A program made the translations under genes and the position numbers. The notes under the pieces were generated by a model, which was not told the DNA's origin, made no database searches, and worked only from the letters and a program-made list of their open reading frames with translations. From Alcanivorax sediminis (GTDB lineage Bacteria > Pseudomonadota > Gammaproteobacteria > Pseudomonadales > Alcanivoracaceae), in contig NZ_WIRE01000003.1 in assembly GCF_009601165.1 (NCBI RefSeq), positions 1-64,000 of the forward strand: DNA of 64,000 nt. Reading direction: 5' to 3'. Below, one piece after another: positions 23,722-33,524 of this stretch. Each line of letters starts with the position of its first letter. Within the stretch, counting starts at the first letter, position 1.

Positions 23722-25035
23722 ATGTCCACTATCTCAATTTTTGGGCTGGGCTATGTTGGCGCAGTCTGCACCGCCTGCTTCGCAAAAAAAGGTCATACCG
23801 TCATTGGTATGGATGTCAGTGAGGGAAAGGTTGCCCAGGTCCAGCGTGGTGAGTCACCCATTGTTGAAGAACAGCTGGGAGAGCTACTGGCGGAAGGTGT
23901 GTCAGCCGGACGCATTACCGCTACCACTGATGCCAAACAAGCCGTTGCTGACAGTCAGGTGTCCTTTGTTTGTGTCGGCACGCCGAGCGACCAGAGCGGT
24001 TTTCTGAATACCCGTTATCTGAAAGCCGTCTGCGAAGATATCGGTCTGGCGCTGCGCGACAAGGACGATGTTCATCTGGTCGTGATTCGAAGCACTGTGC
24101 TGCCTGGGCTGGTGCGTGGTGATCTGCTGCCTATTCTCGAGGCCGCTTCAGGCAAGAAGGCTGGCATCGATTTCCTGCTGGCCGTTAACCCCGAATTCCT
24201 GCGTGAATCCACTGCCATTTATGATTTCTTCAACCCACCGATGACGGTGGTGGGCGGCATCAATGAAGAGGCGTCAGATGCGCTGGCCGCCCTATACGAA
24301 GGGCTTGATGCGCCGCTGGTGAAGATGGCGCTGGAAGAGGCCGAGCTGGTGAAGTACGCCTGTAATTCCTGGCATGCCACCAAGGTGTCGTTTGCCAATG
24401 AAATCGGCAACATCGCCAAACAGGCCGGTGTGGATGGTCGCCGGGTGATGGAAGTGGTGTGCATGGACAATAAGCTGAACCTGTCCAGTTACTACATGAA
24501 GCCAGGGTTTGCCTATGGCGGTTCCTGCTTGCCCAAAGATGTTCGGGCGTTGAACGCCTGGTGCGCAAAGGTGTCGCTACCGTCGCCATTGTTGGCATCG
24601 CTGTCGAGCAGTAATGACAATCAGGTGGATCGGGCCATGGCCATGATCCGTGGATCCGGAATGAAAAAAGTGGGCATGCTGGGACTCAGCTTTAAGCCGG
24701 GTACCGATGACTTGCGCGAAAGCCCCCTGGTTAGCCTCGCGGCCCGGCTGCTTGCAGAAGGCTATACCCTTGCGGTTTACGACAGCAATGTCAGCTATGC
24801 CAGTAAGCACAGCCCGGTGGCGGAACAGCTTTGGAGTAGCTACGGCGAGCTGTTCAATTGTCTTGTTGAAGACATGGATCAGCTGGTTGAGGACAGTGAC
24901 GTCGTGGTGGTCGGACATGCGATCCCTGTATTCAAGGATGTGGCGGACTCTGTGAACAGTGGCCGCTTGCTGATTGATCTGTGTGGCTATCTCCCCGGTG
25001 TTTCCAGCGAAGACCGTCAAGGGATCTGCTGGTAA
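23722..25035 (+). CDS. algD: GDP-mannose 6-dehydrogenase
   Basis: AlgD oxidises GDP-mannose to GDP-mannuronate in two NAD+-dependent steps and commits it to alginate. The 437 residues match the Pseudomonas length. Rossmann motif FGLGYVG is at 7-13, the VCVGTPS segment at 83-89, catalytic Cys269 lies in GGSCLPKD, and the C-terminus ends GICW as in Pseudomonas AlgD. ATG 23722 follows GGGGAAAGGGA; the 15-residue in-frame extension is unlike the family. First gene of the + strand alg unit; alg8 starts five bases after its stop. Confidence 0.95.
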   Translation: MSTISIFGLGYVGAVCTACFAKKGHTVIGMDVSEGKVAQVQRGESPIVEEQLGELLAEGVSAGRITATTDAKQAVADSQVSFVCVGTPSDQSGFLNTRYLKAVCEDIGLALRDKDDVHLVVIRSTVLPGLVRGDLLPILEAASGKKAGIDFLLAVNPEFLRESTAIYDFFNPPMTVVGGINEEASDALAALYEGLDAPLVKMALEEAELVKYACNSWHATKVSFANEIGNIAKQAGVDGRRVMEVVCMDNKLNLSSYYMKPGFAYGGSCLPKDVRALNAWCAKVSLPSPLLASLSSSNDNQVDRAMAMIRGSGMKKVGMLGLSFKPGTDDLRESPLVSLAARLLAEGYTLAVYDSNVSYASKHSPVAEQLWSSYGELFNCLVEDMDQLVEDSDVVVVGHAIPVFKDVADSVNSGRLLIDLCGYLPGVSSEDRQGICW

Positions 25036-25040
25036 TCGTC

Positions 25041-26507
25041 ATGAAAAATCTCGGGGAATGGCTGTTGTGGCTATCCGTGGTGATGGGGCTGGCCGTTCTG
25101 ATCGACCCCGCTTATCTGGATAGTAGCGATCGCAAGTTCATCATGCTCATCGGTGCCATTGGGCTGTGGCGCTACTCCATGGGGGGCATGCATCTGCTGC
25201 GCGGACTGTGGTTCATGCGGGTGACCTTTCCTGCCATGCGCCGCACTATTGTCCGCGATCCAAAGGCTTATGCGCCGAGTCATGTGTACCTGGTGGTGAC
25301 CAGCTTTCGTATCCCCGCAGATACGACCTGGAATGTCTATGCCAGTGTATTCCGAGAGGCGGTAGGCTGCGGAACGCCTGCCACCGTGGTGGTGTCGATT
25401 GTAGAGCGGGCTGATGAGAGCCTGATCCGGCAGTGCCATCGTGAGTTTGATCCACAGGGCAGCGTCAAGCTGATCATCTGTCGGGCCCGTGGCACTGGCA
25501 AGCGTGATGGGCTGGCGTTGGCCTTCCGGGCTGTCAGTCGCACTATGCCAGACCGGGATGCCGTGGTGGGCGTGGTCGATGGCGACACCATGCTGGCACC
25601 GGATTGTGTTCGCGACTCCGTCTGTTTTTTTGGCTTGATGCCGAACCTGGGTGGTCTTACCACCAACGAGCAGTGTGTGGTCCGTGGCAGTCGGGTCATG
25701 CGGGACTGGCATACCATGCGCTTCGCCCAGCGTCACCTGAACATGTGCTCCATGGCGCTCTCGCACCGGGTGCTGACCATGACGGGGCGCATGTCATTCT
25801 TTCGCGCAGCGGTGCTCACCGCACCGGAATTTATTGCCGATGTGGAGTCCGATCACCTCCAGCACTGGCGTCTGGGTCGGTTTCAGTTTCTCACTGGTGA
25901 CGACAAGTCCAGCTGGAACTCCCTGATGACATTGGGCTGGGACACTTTTTATGTGCCGGATGCCCACACGCTGACAGTGGAACATCCCCCTCATCATCGT
26001 TTTGTGCCGGCTACCTTGCAGCTGATGTTTCGCTGGTATGGGAACTCACTGCGCCAGAACCTGCGCGCAACCCGTCTCGGCTGGCGTCGACTCGGGCTAT
26101 TCACCACTTTTGTGTTGTATGACCAGCGAATCAGCATGTGGACCTGCCTGATCGGTTTAACCGCCGCTCTGATAATGGCGTCGTTGCAGAACTGGCAGCT
26201 GTTGGTGGTGTACCTGTTCTGGATTGCATTGTCGCGCACCTTCGTGGCGGCCTTGCTGACAGTGACTTGTCATCCCGTAGGGCCGCTATATCCAGTGCTG
26301 TTGTATTACAACCAGGTGGTGGGTTCACTGGTGAAAATCTTTGCGATGTTTCACCTCGACCGACAAAGCTGGACACGGCAGAAAACCACCTTGTCCGTAC
26401 AGAACGCAGGCTTTGATGCGACCTTCAACCGCATCAGTTCAAAAACCATGTTGTTTTCGGCAGGAAGCCTGTTTGTGTGTTTGATGATGCTGCTGACCGG
26501 CAGCTAG
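25041..26507 (+). CDS. alg8: Mannuronan synthase catalytic subunit Alg8
   Basis: A 488-residue inner-membrane family 2 glycosyltransferase that polymerises GDP-mannuronate and moves the chain to the periplasm with Alg44. Membrane segments lie at about 5-22 and 33-55 and near the C-terminus. The UDP/GDP-binding DGD motif is at 180-182, TGDDKS at 285-290, and an RW pair at 331-332 in LMFRWYGN. The C-terminal segment FHLDRQSWTRQ is typical of Alg8. ATG 25041 was chosen over an in-frame start inside algD. Confidence 0.94.
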   Translation: MKNLGEWLLWLSVVMGLAVLIDPAYLDSSDRKFIMLIGAIGLWRYSMGGMHLLRGLWFMRVTFPAMRRTIVRDPKAYAPSHVYLVVTSFRIPADTTWNVYASVFREAVGCGTPATVVVSIVERADESLIRQCHREFDPQGSVKLIICRARGTGKRDGLALAFRAVSRTMPDRDAVVGVVDGDTMLAPDCVRDSVCFFGLMPNLGGLTTNEQCVVRGSRVMRDWHTMRFAQRHLNMCSMALSHRVLTMTGRMSFFRAAVLTAPEFIADVESDHLQHWRLGRFQFLTGDDKSSWNSLMTLGWDTFYVPDAHTLTVEHPPHHRFVPATLQLMFRWYGNSLRQNLRATRLGWRRLGLFTTFVLYDQRISMWTCLIGLTAALIMASLQNWQLLVVYLFWIALSRTFVAALLTVTCHPVGPLYPVLLYYNQVVGSLVKIFAMFHLDRQSWTRQKTTLSVQNAGFDATFNRISSKTMLFSAGSLFVCLMMLLTGS

Positions 26508-26564
26508 AGCAAAGCGTAGCACCTGATGGTTTGGGGACCGGGTGCTGCCATGGAGGGAAGGATC

Positions 26565-27701
26565 GTGGAAGAGAAAAAAATTCGTCAGGTGCACGAATCA
26601 CAGGAAGAGCGTCAGCACGTCAGGGTCAGGCTACAGGGAAGTCTGCGACTGCGTCTGCAGAGCCCGGTGAAAGGGATTTTTTCTCTGGAGGATGTGTCAC
26701 TGGGTGGCCTGTCATTCATTGCTGGTCAGGTCAATCTGGCGCCAGGAACGCTATGTCATGGCGAGATTGTCTTTCGGCTCGGGCGGGCCAATTTGTCCAT
26801 GCCGATCAGTTTCAAGGTGATCTATCAGCAGGACGGCAGCCAGCGGGTGGGTGGTCAGTACACCGTCATCGATCAGCAGAATACGGATTTGCTGCGCTTG
26901 TTGATCAGCAACTATCTGGCCGGTGAACTCACCGAGCTGGATGACGTGATCGACAACATGAAGCGCGAAAATTATGTGGCCACTCGCAAGAGCAAGCAAA
27001 ACCCGGTTGCCCGAACTCGCTGGGACCGTTCTCGTGCCATGTTTGGCAGCGTGCTGTTCTTCGCCGCCGGTTTACTGGCGTTCATGGTGGTGGCCTACAA
27101 GCTCTATCAGCATGCCTTTCTAACCCGTGCCGATGATGCCTGGGTGTCCATGCCCGGCAAGACGGTGCGAATGCCGGAAAACGGTTATGTACAGATGCTG
27201 TTGCCGGAGGGCGCTACCCGGGTGGAGCAGGGGCAGCCGCTGCTGACGGTGTCATCGCGTTTGGTCGCGCGACTTAATAACGGAGTGTTACTGGATAGTC
27301 TGGACCCGGACAAGGTTCGCGCCCTGCTGGATGCAGCGGTGTTTGATGTCACGTTGAACAGCCCCTGTGATTGTGAAATTGCAGAGTTGCTGATTAAGGA
27401 CGGCGAGTTTGTTCACAAGGACAGCCTGTTGATGGAGTTGGTGGATCCCAGTGGCCCTGCATCCATCACGGCGCTGTTTGGCGGCAGTGCCGACGAGCTG
27501 GGTGCGGCCGTTGGCGATGCGGTCACCGTGCGCTATCTGGATGGGCAAACCGATGCCGGTGCCACGATTACCCAGCTGGTGCGAGATGAGGAAAGTGGCA
27601 TGTTGCGAATGCAGATCGCTGCCGAACGTGTGTTGCCGTCCTCTGCCCAGAACCAGCCTGTCAGTGTCACGGTGCATCCGTCATGGCTTCCCGTTCTCTG
27701 A
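26565..27701 (+). CDS. alg44: Alginate co-polymerase Alg44 with c-di-GMP-binding PilZ domain
   Basis: A 378-residue partner of Alg8. An N-terminal cytoplasmic PilZ domain carries both c-di-GMP signatures, RxxxR (R16, R20 in RQHVR) and DxSxxG (43-48), so polymerisation should require c-di-GMP. One transmembrane helix (about 160-179) leads to a periplasmic HlyD-like domain that links to AlgK. GTG 26565 has a GGAGG site eight bases upstream; in-frame ATGs at 26526 and 26550 lack that spacing. The algK start lies inside its last codons. Confidence 0.93.
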   Translation: MEEKKIRQVHESQEERQHVRVRLQGSLRLRLQSPVKGIFSLEDVSLGGLSFIAGQVNLAPGTLCHGEIVFRLGRANLSMPISFKVIYQQDGSQRVGGQYTVIDQQNTDLLRLLISNYLAGELTELDDVIDNMKRENYVATRKSKQNPVARTRWDRSRAMFGSVLFFAAGLLAFMVVAYKLYQHAFLTRADDAWVSMPGKTVRMPENGYVQMLLPEGATRVEQGQPLLTVSSRLVARLNNGVLLDSLDPDKVRALLDAAVFDVTLNSPCDCEIAELLIKDGEFVHKDSLLMELVDPSGPASITALFGGSADELGAAVGDAVTVRYLDGQTDAGATITQLVRDEESGMLRMQIAAERVLPSSAQNQPVSVTVHPSWLPVL

Positions 27702-29029
27702 CCATCGGTCTGGTGGCCCTGCTTGCCGGCTGCCAGATGCCGGCGGATACCAGCACTGCCCGTTATTTGCTTGCCCAGGGTAACACCGCTGAAGCACGCC
27801 AGCAGTTACGTGAGCTGGCAGAGGCGGGGGATGCGGCCGCGCAGGTGGAATACGGCAAGCTGATTGCGGGTGATCAGGGGTCGGATCCAGCAGACGCCAT
27901 GAAATGGTATCAGCGTGCCTGGCGTCAGCAGGAGTACCGTGCAGGTCCCGCCAGCTTGCGACTGTTCAAACGCTATCAGGGCAGTCTCGCCTTTGGTGAA
28001 ACCCGTGCCCGAGAGGTGCTTGCGCCACTCCGGCCCCGTGAAAGTCCGCAGGATCTGCAGCTGGCACTGGATGTGGTGGTGCTGTACCCCGGCGCGGCCA
28101 CGGACAAGGAGTGGCAGGAGTGGCTTCGACTGTACCGTCGTAGCTGCGTTATTGACTGTTATTTCGAAACCTATGCGGGGCGCTACGCCCAGCACCGCGG
28201 GGAATTCGAACAGGCAGAAATGCTTTACAGCCTGGCGCTGCATCGTGATCCGAGAGCCGTGGAATACCTGCAGGACATGCACTGGAACAACGGTGAGCCG
28301 GAGCGGTTTGTGGCGCTGATGCAAAACCTGGAGGGGGATGTGTCGCTGGATGGCGCCTACTGCCTGCGGGTGGCGACCCTCATCAAGGCCAATGCGATCA
28401 AGGCGGAGCATGACCCCTCCGTGATGCGCTGGCTGCAAAGGGCGGTGGATAAAGGGGAGTCGTTGGCGTTGTCAGAGCAACTTCGCTACATGCTGGCCTG
28501 GCCCGATTTCTACAGCCATGAGGCGTTCACCGACACGGTGGCCGAGCTGTTGCCGAAAGATCCGGCGGCGGCGATGTTCTATCGGGCGCAGGGGGATCTG
28601 CAGTCGCTCTGGTATGCACTCAGGCCGGAGCGCGCCCGTGCGGATCTGGAAGATCTGGTTAAGCAGGATATGACACAGGCGTTGATGCCATTGGGGACGC
28701 TTTACGAGAGCGGCTTCCTGGGGGAGGCAGACATGGATAAAGCGGTGGAATACTACACTCGCGCAGCAGAAGCGGGAATTGCGCAGGGGGATGAGGCCCT
28801 GGCTGATCTCTATCTCCGTGGTCGTGGCGTGATGCGTGACCCGATCAGGGCGTATGCCCACAAGGAGGCGAGCAAGGTCCTGTTGCCGAGGACCGCCCGG
28901 GAAGAAGCCAGGGAGCGACTCGCACTTCCGGAAAGTCTTCAGCCCGCCGGAGAGCAGGCCGCCCGGGAATTGGTTGAACAGCGTCGCCGCTGGCTGGAGG
29001 GGCAGTTTCATGTCGCGATTACGCACTAG
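27683..29029 (+). CDS. algK: Alginate export outer-membrane lipoprotein AlgK
   Basis: A 448-residue TPR/Sel1-repeat scaffold lipoprotein that localises the AlgE porin and bridges Alg44/AlgX. The lipoprotein signal ends in LAGC (Cys17). Sel1-like helical repeats are visible early (AEARQQLRELAEAGDAAAQ) and late (DMDKAVEYYTRAAEAGIAQG). It overlaps alg44 by 19 bases and algE by 20. It is slightly shorter than the Pseudomonas protein. Confidence 0.9.
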   Translation: MASRSLTIGLVALLAGCQMPADTSTARYLLAQGNTAEARQQLRELAEAGDAAAQVEYGKLIAGDQGSDPADAMKWYQRAWRQQEYRAGPASLRLFKRYQGSLAFGETRAREVLAPLRPRESPQDLQLALDVVVLYPGAATDKEWQEWLRLYRRSCVIDCYFETYAGRYAQHRGEFEQAEMLYSLALHRDPRAVEYLQDMHWNNGEPERFVALMQNLEGDVSLDGAYCLRVATLIKANAIKAEHDPSVMRWLQRAVDKGESLALSEQLRYMLAWPDFYSHEAFTDTVAELLPKDPAAAMFYRAQGDLQSLWYALRPERARADLEDLVKQDMTQALMPLGTLYESGFLGEADMDKAVEYYTRAAEAGIAQGDEALADLYLRGRGVMRDPIRAYAHKEASKVLLPRTAREEARERLALPESLQPAGEQAARELVEQRRRWLEGQFHVAITH

Positions 29030-30389
29030 AGCAACCGCCGTGCTGCTGGCCTCTGCCGCCATGGTGGCCGAAGCTGCACCGCTGCCGGTACATACCTATG
29101 ACCAGCGGTTGTACTTCAGTGCCGGTGAGTCACCTGACTATCTCAAGCTTTATATCGATGAGCAGACCGAGGCAAACGGGTTACTGCGGTATGAGCCTCG
29201 CTACTATTGGCGCAGTGGCGATACCGAGTGGCATCGCTGGGATGCCCAGCTGCGCGCCAAGTTGTTGGTAGCCGTGGGGCGCCCCAGTAGCCTGCAGGCT
29301 GATGAAAATGGCCGCATCCGCGAGGATGAGCATTACGCGGAATTGCGTGATGCCTGGGTTCGCCGCCGTATGCTGTTTGGCTCGCCATCGTTATCGCTGG
29401 CGATGGGGCGGCAGTCCTACAAGGATGAAGAGGGCATCATCTGGGACCTCCCTCTTGAAAGTCTGAATCTGGATTACCGGGCGAGTCTCTGGCGGGCGCA
29501 CCTGGTTGCCGGTCAGCAGGTGGCGACTTTTCGCTCAGATGATTCCGATCTGGATCCGCGAGATGAAGATATCTTTCGGGTGCTGGCGGGCGTGGGCAAG
29601 CAGTGGCTGCCGGGGCACTGGTGGGATTTGCAACTGCATTATCAGGATGACAGATCCGGGGCGCAGGTGGAGAGGCTCGATGATCTTCTGGATGTGCGGG
29701 ATTTCACTGGCTACTGGGCAGGGGTAAGGCTGCATGGGGAGGGAGGGTATGCCCCTGCACTTGGCTACACCATCAACGGTTTGTTTCAGGAAGGCGAGTT
29801 GCAGCGCTATGCGATTGATGGCCGGGGTAGCCGTATCGAAAGTGAGGATACAGTGCAGGGTTATATGGTTCAGGGGGAGCTTTATGGCCGCATCGACAGT
29901 TTAAGCTGGCGCCCCGCACTGGGAGTGCGTGCCGCCACCACGGACGAACCAGACTATGAGGTGAACGACGGTTTTTTCCAAAGCCGGGTGCAGAGCAACC
30001 GGCGTCCGGGGGTGGCGGATCTGTCATCCGGCGTGCTGGGAGATTTGCTCGACTATGAAATGAGAAACCTGGCTTTCGCTGCAGCCTGGTACCGGCAGCA
30101 ACTATGGCCTCGTGCCGAGCTGGAGTTACTGGCCGGCTCGTTGCAAAGGTTAAACACGTCTGTGCGGGTCAGCAGTCCAATCAGTAATCCGCTGGTGGAG
30201 GGGGAGGCTCACCTGGGCAATGTGGTGAATGTGGCGCTGGGGTGGCAGTCATTTCCCCTGGCCTTGTCTGAGCGCCGCCAGATGCAGCTTTCCGCAAGAC
30301 TCAGTTATTCCGCTTTTGACATGGGCGATGCCTATGAAAGGCCGGAACAGATTCACCAGATTCTGTTTGTTATCGCAGGGAGGTGGTAA
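29010..30389 (+). CDS. algE: Alginate outer-membrane porin AlgE
   Basis: A 459-residue predicted beta-barrel that secretes the polymer. It has a signal peptide (about 1-22, ending VAEA) and alternating amphipathic strands rich in aromatic and charged residues, and its last residue is Trp (AGRW), a common variant of the aromatic C-terminus of barrels. ATG 29010 lies inside algK; the longer in-frame start is embedded deep in algK and lacks a signal peptide. algI follows after two bases. The assignment rests on order, length and barrel character more than on motifs. Confidence 0.88.
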   Translation: MSRLRTRATAVLLASAAMVAEAAPLPVHTYDQRLYFSAGESPDYLKLYIDEQTEANGLLRYEPRYYWRSGDTEWHRWDAQLRAKLLVAVGRPSSLQADENGRIREDEHYAELRDAWVRRRMLFGSPSLSLAMGRQSYKDEEGIIWDLPLESLNLDYRASLWRAHLVAGQQVATFRSDDSDLDPRDEDIFRVLAGVGKQWLPGHWWDLQLHYQDDRSGAQVERLDDLLDVRDFTGYWAGVRLHGEGGYAPALGYTINGLFQEGELQRYAIDGRGSRIESEDTVQGYMVQGELYGRIDSLSWRPALGVRAATTDEPDYEVNDGFFQSRVQSNRRPGVADLSSGVLGDLLDYEMRNLAFAAAWYRQQLWPRAELELLAGSLQRLNTSVRVSSPISNPLVEGEAHLGNVVNVALGWQSFPLALSERRQMQLSARLSYSAFDMGDAYERPEQIHQILFVIAGRW

Positions 30390-30391
30390 CG

Positions 30392-31810
30392 ATGGTCTTT
30401 TCATCCAATCTATTTGTATTTTTGTTCCTGCCGCTTTTTCTCGCGGCCTACTACCTGACACCAATGCGCGGGCGAAATCTGACCATTCTGTTGGGTAGTT
30501 ATCTGTTCTACGCTTGGTGGCGTCCGGATTTCCTGCTGCTGTTTGTGGCCATCACCCTGTGGAATTATGTGTTCGCGCTGATCATTCACCGGTTTCGGGA
30601 GCATCCGCGCTGTTTCTATTGGCTGGTGCTTGGGGTGGCGGGTGACCTGGCTGCGCTGGGCTACTTCAAGTACGCCAACTTCGGTGTAGACAGCATCAGC
30701 GCGATGATGGTGTCGGTAGGCCTCAATCCCTTTTTCCTTGAGAAAATCATCCTTCCTCTGGGAATTTCCTTTTATACGTTCCAGGCATTGGCTTATCTGG
30801 TGGATGTCTACCGCGGGGATGCCAGGCCAACGCGCAGTTTTATCAACTTTGCCGCGTTTATTTCTTTCTTTCCGCAGCTTATTGCCGGCCCGATTTTGCG
30901 CTACCGGAATCTGGAACGACAGTTTGAACAGCGAACCCATTCCATGGAGCTGTTCTCGTTGGGGGCAAGCCGTTTCCTCTTGGGCTTTATCAAGAAGGTG
31001 CTGATTGCTGACAGTATTGCTCCAGTGGCGAGCTACCTGATGGCGGCCCCCGAGCCCGGCTTTGTGGATAGCGTGTTTGGTGTCGTGGTATCGACCTTGC
31101 AGTTGTACTTCGATTTTTCCGGTTACTCGGATATGGCCATCGGGCTTGGCATGATGATGGGCTTCAAGTTTCAGGAAAACTTCAACCAGCCGTTTATATG
31201 CCAGAGCGTGACGGAGTTCTGGCAGCGATGGCACATCACCCTGTCACAGTGGCTGCGGGATTATCTCTACCGGCCATTGAAGAAGACGCTCGGCTGGCCC
31301 GTGTCCGCAGCAACGTTTACCACGCTGACACTGGCGGGCTTGTGGCACGGGGCGGATCTGGCCTTTGTCCTGTGGGGTGCAGCACTGGGAGGGATGATGG
31401 TGCTGGAGCGGCGGTTCGGCTGGGTGACTACCATGTCGACGCCGTATTCCCTTTGGAAGAACTACCGGGCATTGGCCTTCCTGTGGTTTATCTGGCCATT
31501 GTTCCTGGCCGCTAATGTGACAGATGCCTGGCGAATCATGTCCGGCCTGCTGGGCATGAATGGCTGGGGGAGTTTGCACAACCTCGCCCTGTGGGTGTCG
31601 CCAATGACGCTGTTTTTCTGCGTGGTGGCCATGTTCTGGGATCGAGCCAGTGCTTACTACAACAAGCGCTTCTACCTGGGGCTCGACAAGGGCAACGTAT
31701 ACCAGGATGTCAGTGGCTGGCGTGTCCCGTTGTTATGGTGTGGTTTTGCTTTGGCGGTGACCCGGCTGTCGGCCGAGTCGTTCTCTCCCTTTCTCTATTT
31801 CCAGTTCTGA
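30392..31810 (+). CDS. algI: Alginate O-acetyltransferase AlgI (MBOAT)
   Basis: A 472-residue polytopic membrane protein that passes acetyl groups across the inner membrane for periplasmic transfer to mannuronate. The MBOAT catalytic histidine is H319 in AGLWHGAD, and WQRWH at 277-281 and YFDFSGYSDMAIG are family motifs. The N-terminus MVFSSN matches AlgI, which fixes ATG 30392 behind GGAGG; a GTG nine bases upstream overlaps the algE stop and is less likely. algI lies upstream of algJ-algF as usual, but before algX and algL, unlike Pseudomonas. Confidence 0.95.
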   Translation: MVFSSNLFVFLFLPLFLAAYYLTPMRGRNLTILLGSYLFYAWWRPDFLLLFVAITLWNYVFALIIHRFREHPRCFYWLVLGVAGDLAALGYFKYANFGVDSISAMMVSVGLNPFFLEKIILPLGISFYTFQALAYLVDVYRGDARPTRSFINFAAFISFFPQLIAGPILRYRNLERQFEQRTHSMELFSLGASRFLLGFIKKVLIADSIAPVASYLMAAPEPGFVDSVFGVVVSTLQLYFDFSGYSDMAIGLGMMMGFKFQENFNQPFICQSVTEFWQRWHITLSQWLRDYLYRPLKKTLGWPVSAATFTTLTLAGLWHGADLAFVLWGAALGGMMVLERRFGWVTTMSTPYSLWKNYRALAFLWFIWPLFLAANVTDAWRIMSGLLGMNGWGSLHNLALWVSPMTLFFCVVAMFWDRASAYYNKRFYLGLDKGNVYQDVSGWRVPLLWCGFALAVTRLSAESFSPFLYFQF

Positions 31811-31822
31811 CAGGAGCTCGCC

Positions 31823-32962
31823 ATGATTGCCATGAAAAAAGCTTCTCTGGTCAATGGCTGGCTATTCCTGGTCGTCATTTTTTCTGGGTTGTTGTCATTG
31901 TTGTACCCCGTCGGGCACTTCTTCGTCACGGAGCCGGCCGCCTGGGAGCAGTTCCGCAAGGGTGAGCTGGTACGCAAGCTGGAGCGTCACGTGGATGAGC
32001 AGTTTGTACTCCGAGAGCCCTCGATTTCCCTCTGGGCGGATGCCAGCTTCCTGCTCTTTCACGCCGGTCGGCCGGGGGTTCTGGTGGGGGAGAAGGACTG
32101 GCTCTTTACCCGAGAAGAGTATTACTTCGATCGTCGCAGTGAGCAGGTGTTGGCGAAGAACCTGGATGAGCTGGCGCTGACGGTATGCGCGCTTGAAGCG
32201 ATGGGCAAGGAGGTGCTGCTGATACCTGTGCCCGCCAAGCGTCGTATTTATGCAAAGTGGAGCGATCGCTCAGTGTCTACAGGCATGGACTCGCTCTATC
32301 AGCAAATCACTTCTGCACTAAGCGCCTCCCGAATTCCCTGGCTGGATACCTTGCCATTGATGCAGCGGGCCGCGAGTAAGGATGCCGTCTTCATGCGCAC
32401 GGATACCCACTGGAGCCCCTACGGCGCTGAAGTGGTGGCGGCGGGGGTGGCATCAACACTGGCGCTTGCGTCTACTCAACGCTTTCAGACCCAGCAAGTC
32501 GCGGTGGAACCTTATGAAGGAGACTTGCTTCGCTATCTCCCGACCAGCCGGGGCTTGGGTCCTGAGCGGGAGGAGTTACTGGTGCGCTATGAAACGTCCG
32601 CTCTGGGTCAGGCTCAGGATGCCGCTGCCTTGCTCGGTGATGACATGCCGCCGGTGGCGTTGGTGGGCACCAGCTATAGCGCGATGGATGAGTGGCACTT
32701 CCCGGGTTTCCTGAAACAGCAGCTGGGCGAGGATGTACTGGTCTATGCGCTGGAGGCCGAGGGGCCGTTTGCGGCCATGCGAGAGTTTATCACCGACCCC
32801 GCCGCCAGGGATGAGCGGGTGAAGTATGTGCTTTGGGAGGTGCCGGAAAGGGCGCTGATTCAATCAATGGAACCGATTGTGGAGGGGGAACGTCATGCGT
32901 GTATGGCTCATGATTCTGACCATACTGCTGAGCTTGCCGGTGTGGGCGGCTCAGGACGGTAA
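31823..32962 (+). CDS. algJ: Alginate O-acetylation protein AlgJ
   Basis: A 379-residue SGNH-hydrolase-like acetyltransferase tethered to the inner membrane by an N-terminal segment (about 11-30). Catalytic candidates are D194 and H196 in RTDTHWSPYG and S284 in the GTSYS loop, as in AlgJ/AlgX. It cooperates with AlgI and AlgF in acetylation. ATG 31823 follows CAGGAG; an ATG nine bases later is possible. Its last 68 bases overlap algF in another frame, an unusually long overlap for this locus. Confidence 0.93.
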   Translation: MIAMKKASLVNGWLFLVVIFSGLLSLLYPVGHFFVTEPAAWEQFRKGELVRKLERHVDEQFVLREPSISLWADASFLLFHAGRPGVLVGEKDWLFTREEYYFDRRSEQVLAKNLDELALTVCALEAMGKEVLLIPVPAKRRIYAKWSDRSVSTGMDSLYQQITSALSASRIPWLDTLPLMQRAASKDAVFMRTDTHWSPYGAEVVAAGVASTLALASTQRFQTQQVAVEPYEGDLLRYLPTSRGLGPEREELLVRYETSALGQAQDAAALLGDDMPPVALVGTSYSAMDEWHFPGFLKQQLGEDVLVYALEAEGPFAAMREFITDPAARDERVKYVLWEVPERALIQSMEPIVEGERHACMAHDSDHTAELAGVGGSGR

Positions 32963-33524
32963 CGAAGGGTTGTATGAAATGGCTGCGCCACCTGATTCGG
33001 CTTTTATCAGGGTGGTGAATATCTCTCAGGTGCAGACAACGGTGGCCATGGATGAATGGCGTCAGTCGCTGGCGCCAGGTCAGGCAGGCGACTATCTCTA
33101 CCGGCCTGCGGGTGAGGCGCAGTTGAAGGTCAACGACAAGCCATTCACATTTAGCTTCGAGAAGCGGTCGGTGCAGACGCTGGTGTTTGATGGCGCTTCA
33201 CTGGTGCCCCATCAGGACACGTACTTCAACAGCCGCCTCAAGGCGTTGCTGGTGATGTATAACCTGTCTACCCAGCCCGCCTCACTGCAGACCAGTAACG
33301 GCGCGGTTAATGTGATCGGCCCTTTGTTGTCGGGCACTAGTGGTGAACGCCAGATCAACGGCGTCAAGGTCTCGCTGAAAGTGGCCCTGGATAGCGGCGC
33401 CGAGCTGCCGCTGCAGGAAGTGGTGTTACAGCGTGGGCGAGTCTATACCGTACTGGTCACCCCGGGCAGCAGCGGCGCGGAAGCCCGCCTGGAGGAAACC
33501 CATGTGGCTACGACAACTCCCTGA
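32895..33524 (+). CDS. algF: Alginate O-acetylation protein AlgF
   Basis: A 209-residue periplasmic protein with a signal peptide (about 1-18, ending VWA), expected to bridge AlgJ and AlgX during acetylation. LYEMAAPPDSAFIRVVN near the mature N-terminus fits the family. No catalytic residues are known. ATG 32895 follows GGAGGGGGAA within the algJ gene; the algX start overlaps its end by 23 bases. Confidence 0.9.
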   Translation: MRVWLMILTILLSLPVWAAQDGNEGLYEMAAPPDSAFIRVVNISQVQTTVAMDEWRQSLAPGQAGDYLYRPAGEAQLKVNDKPFTFSFEKRSVQTLVFDGASLVPHQDTYFNSRLKALLVMYNLSTQPASLQTSNGAVNVIGPLLSGTSGERQINGVKVSLKVALDSGAELPLQEVVLQRGRVYTVLVTPGSSGAEARLEETHVATTTP

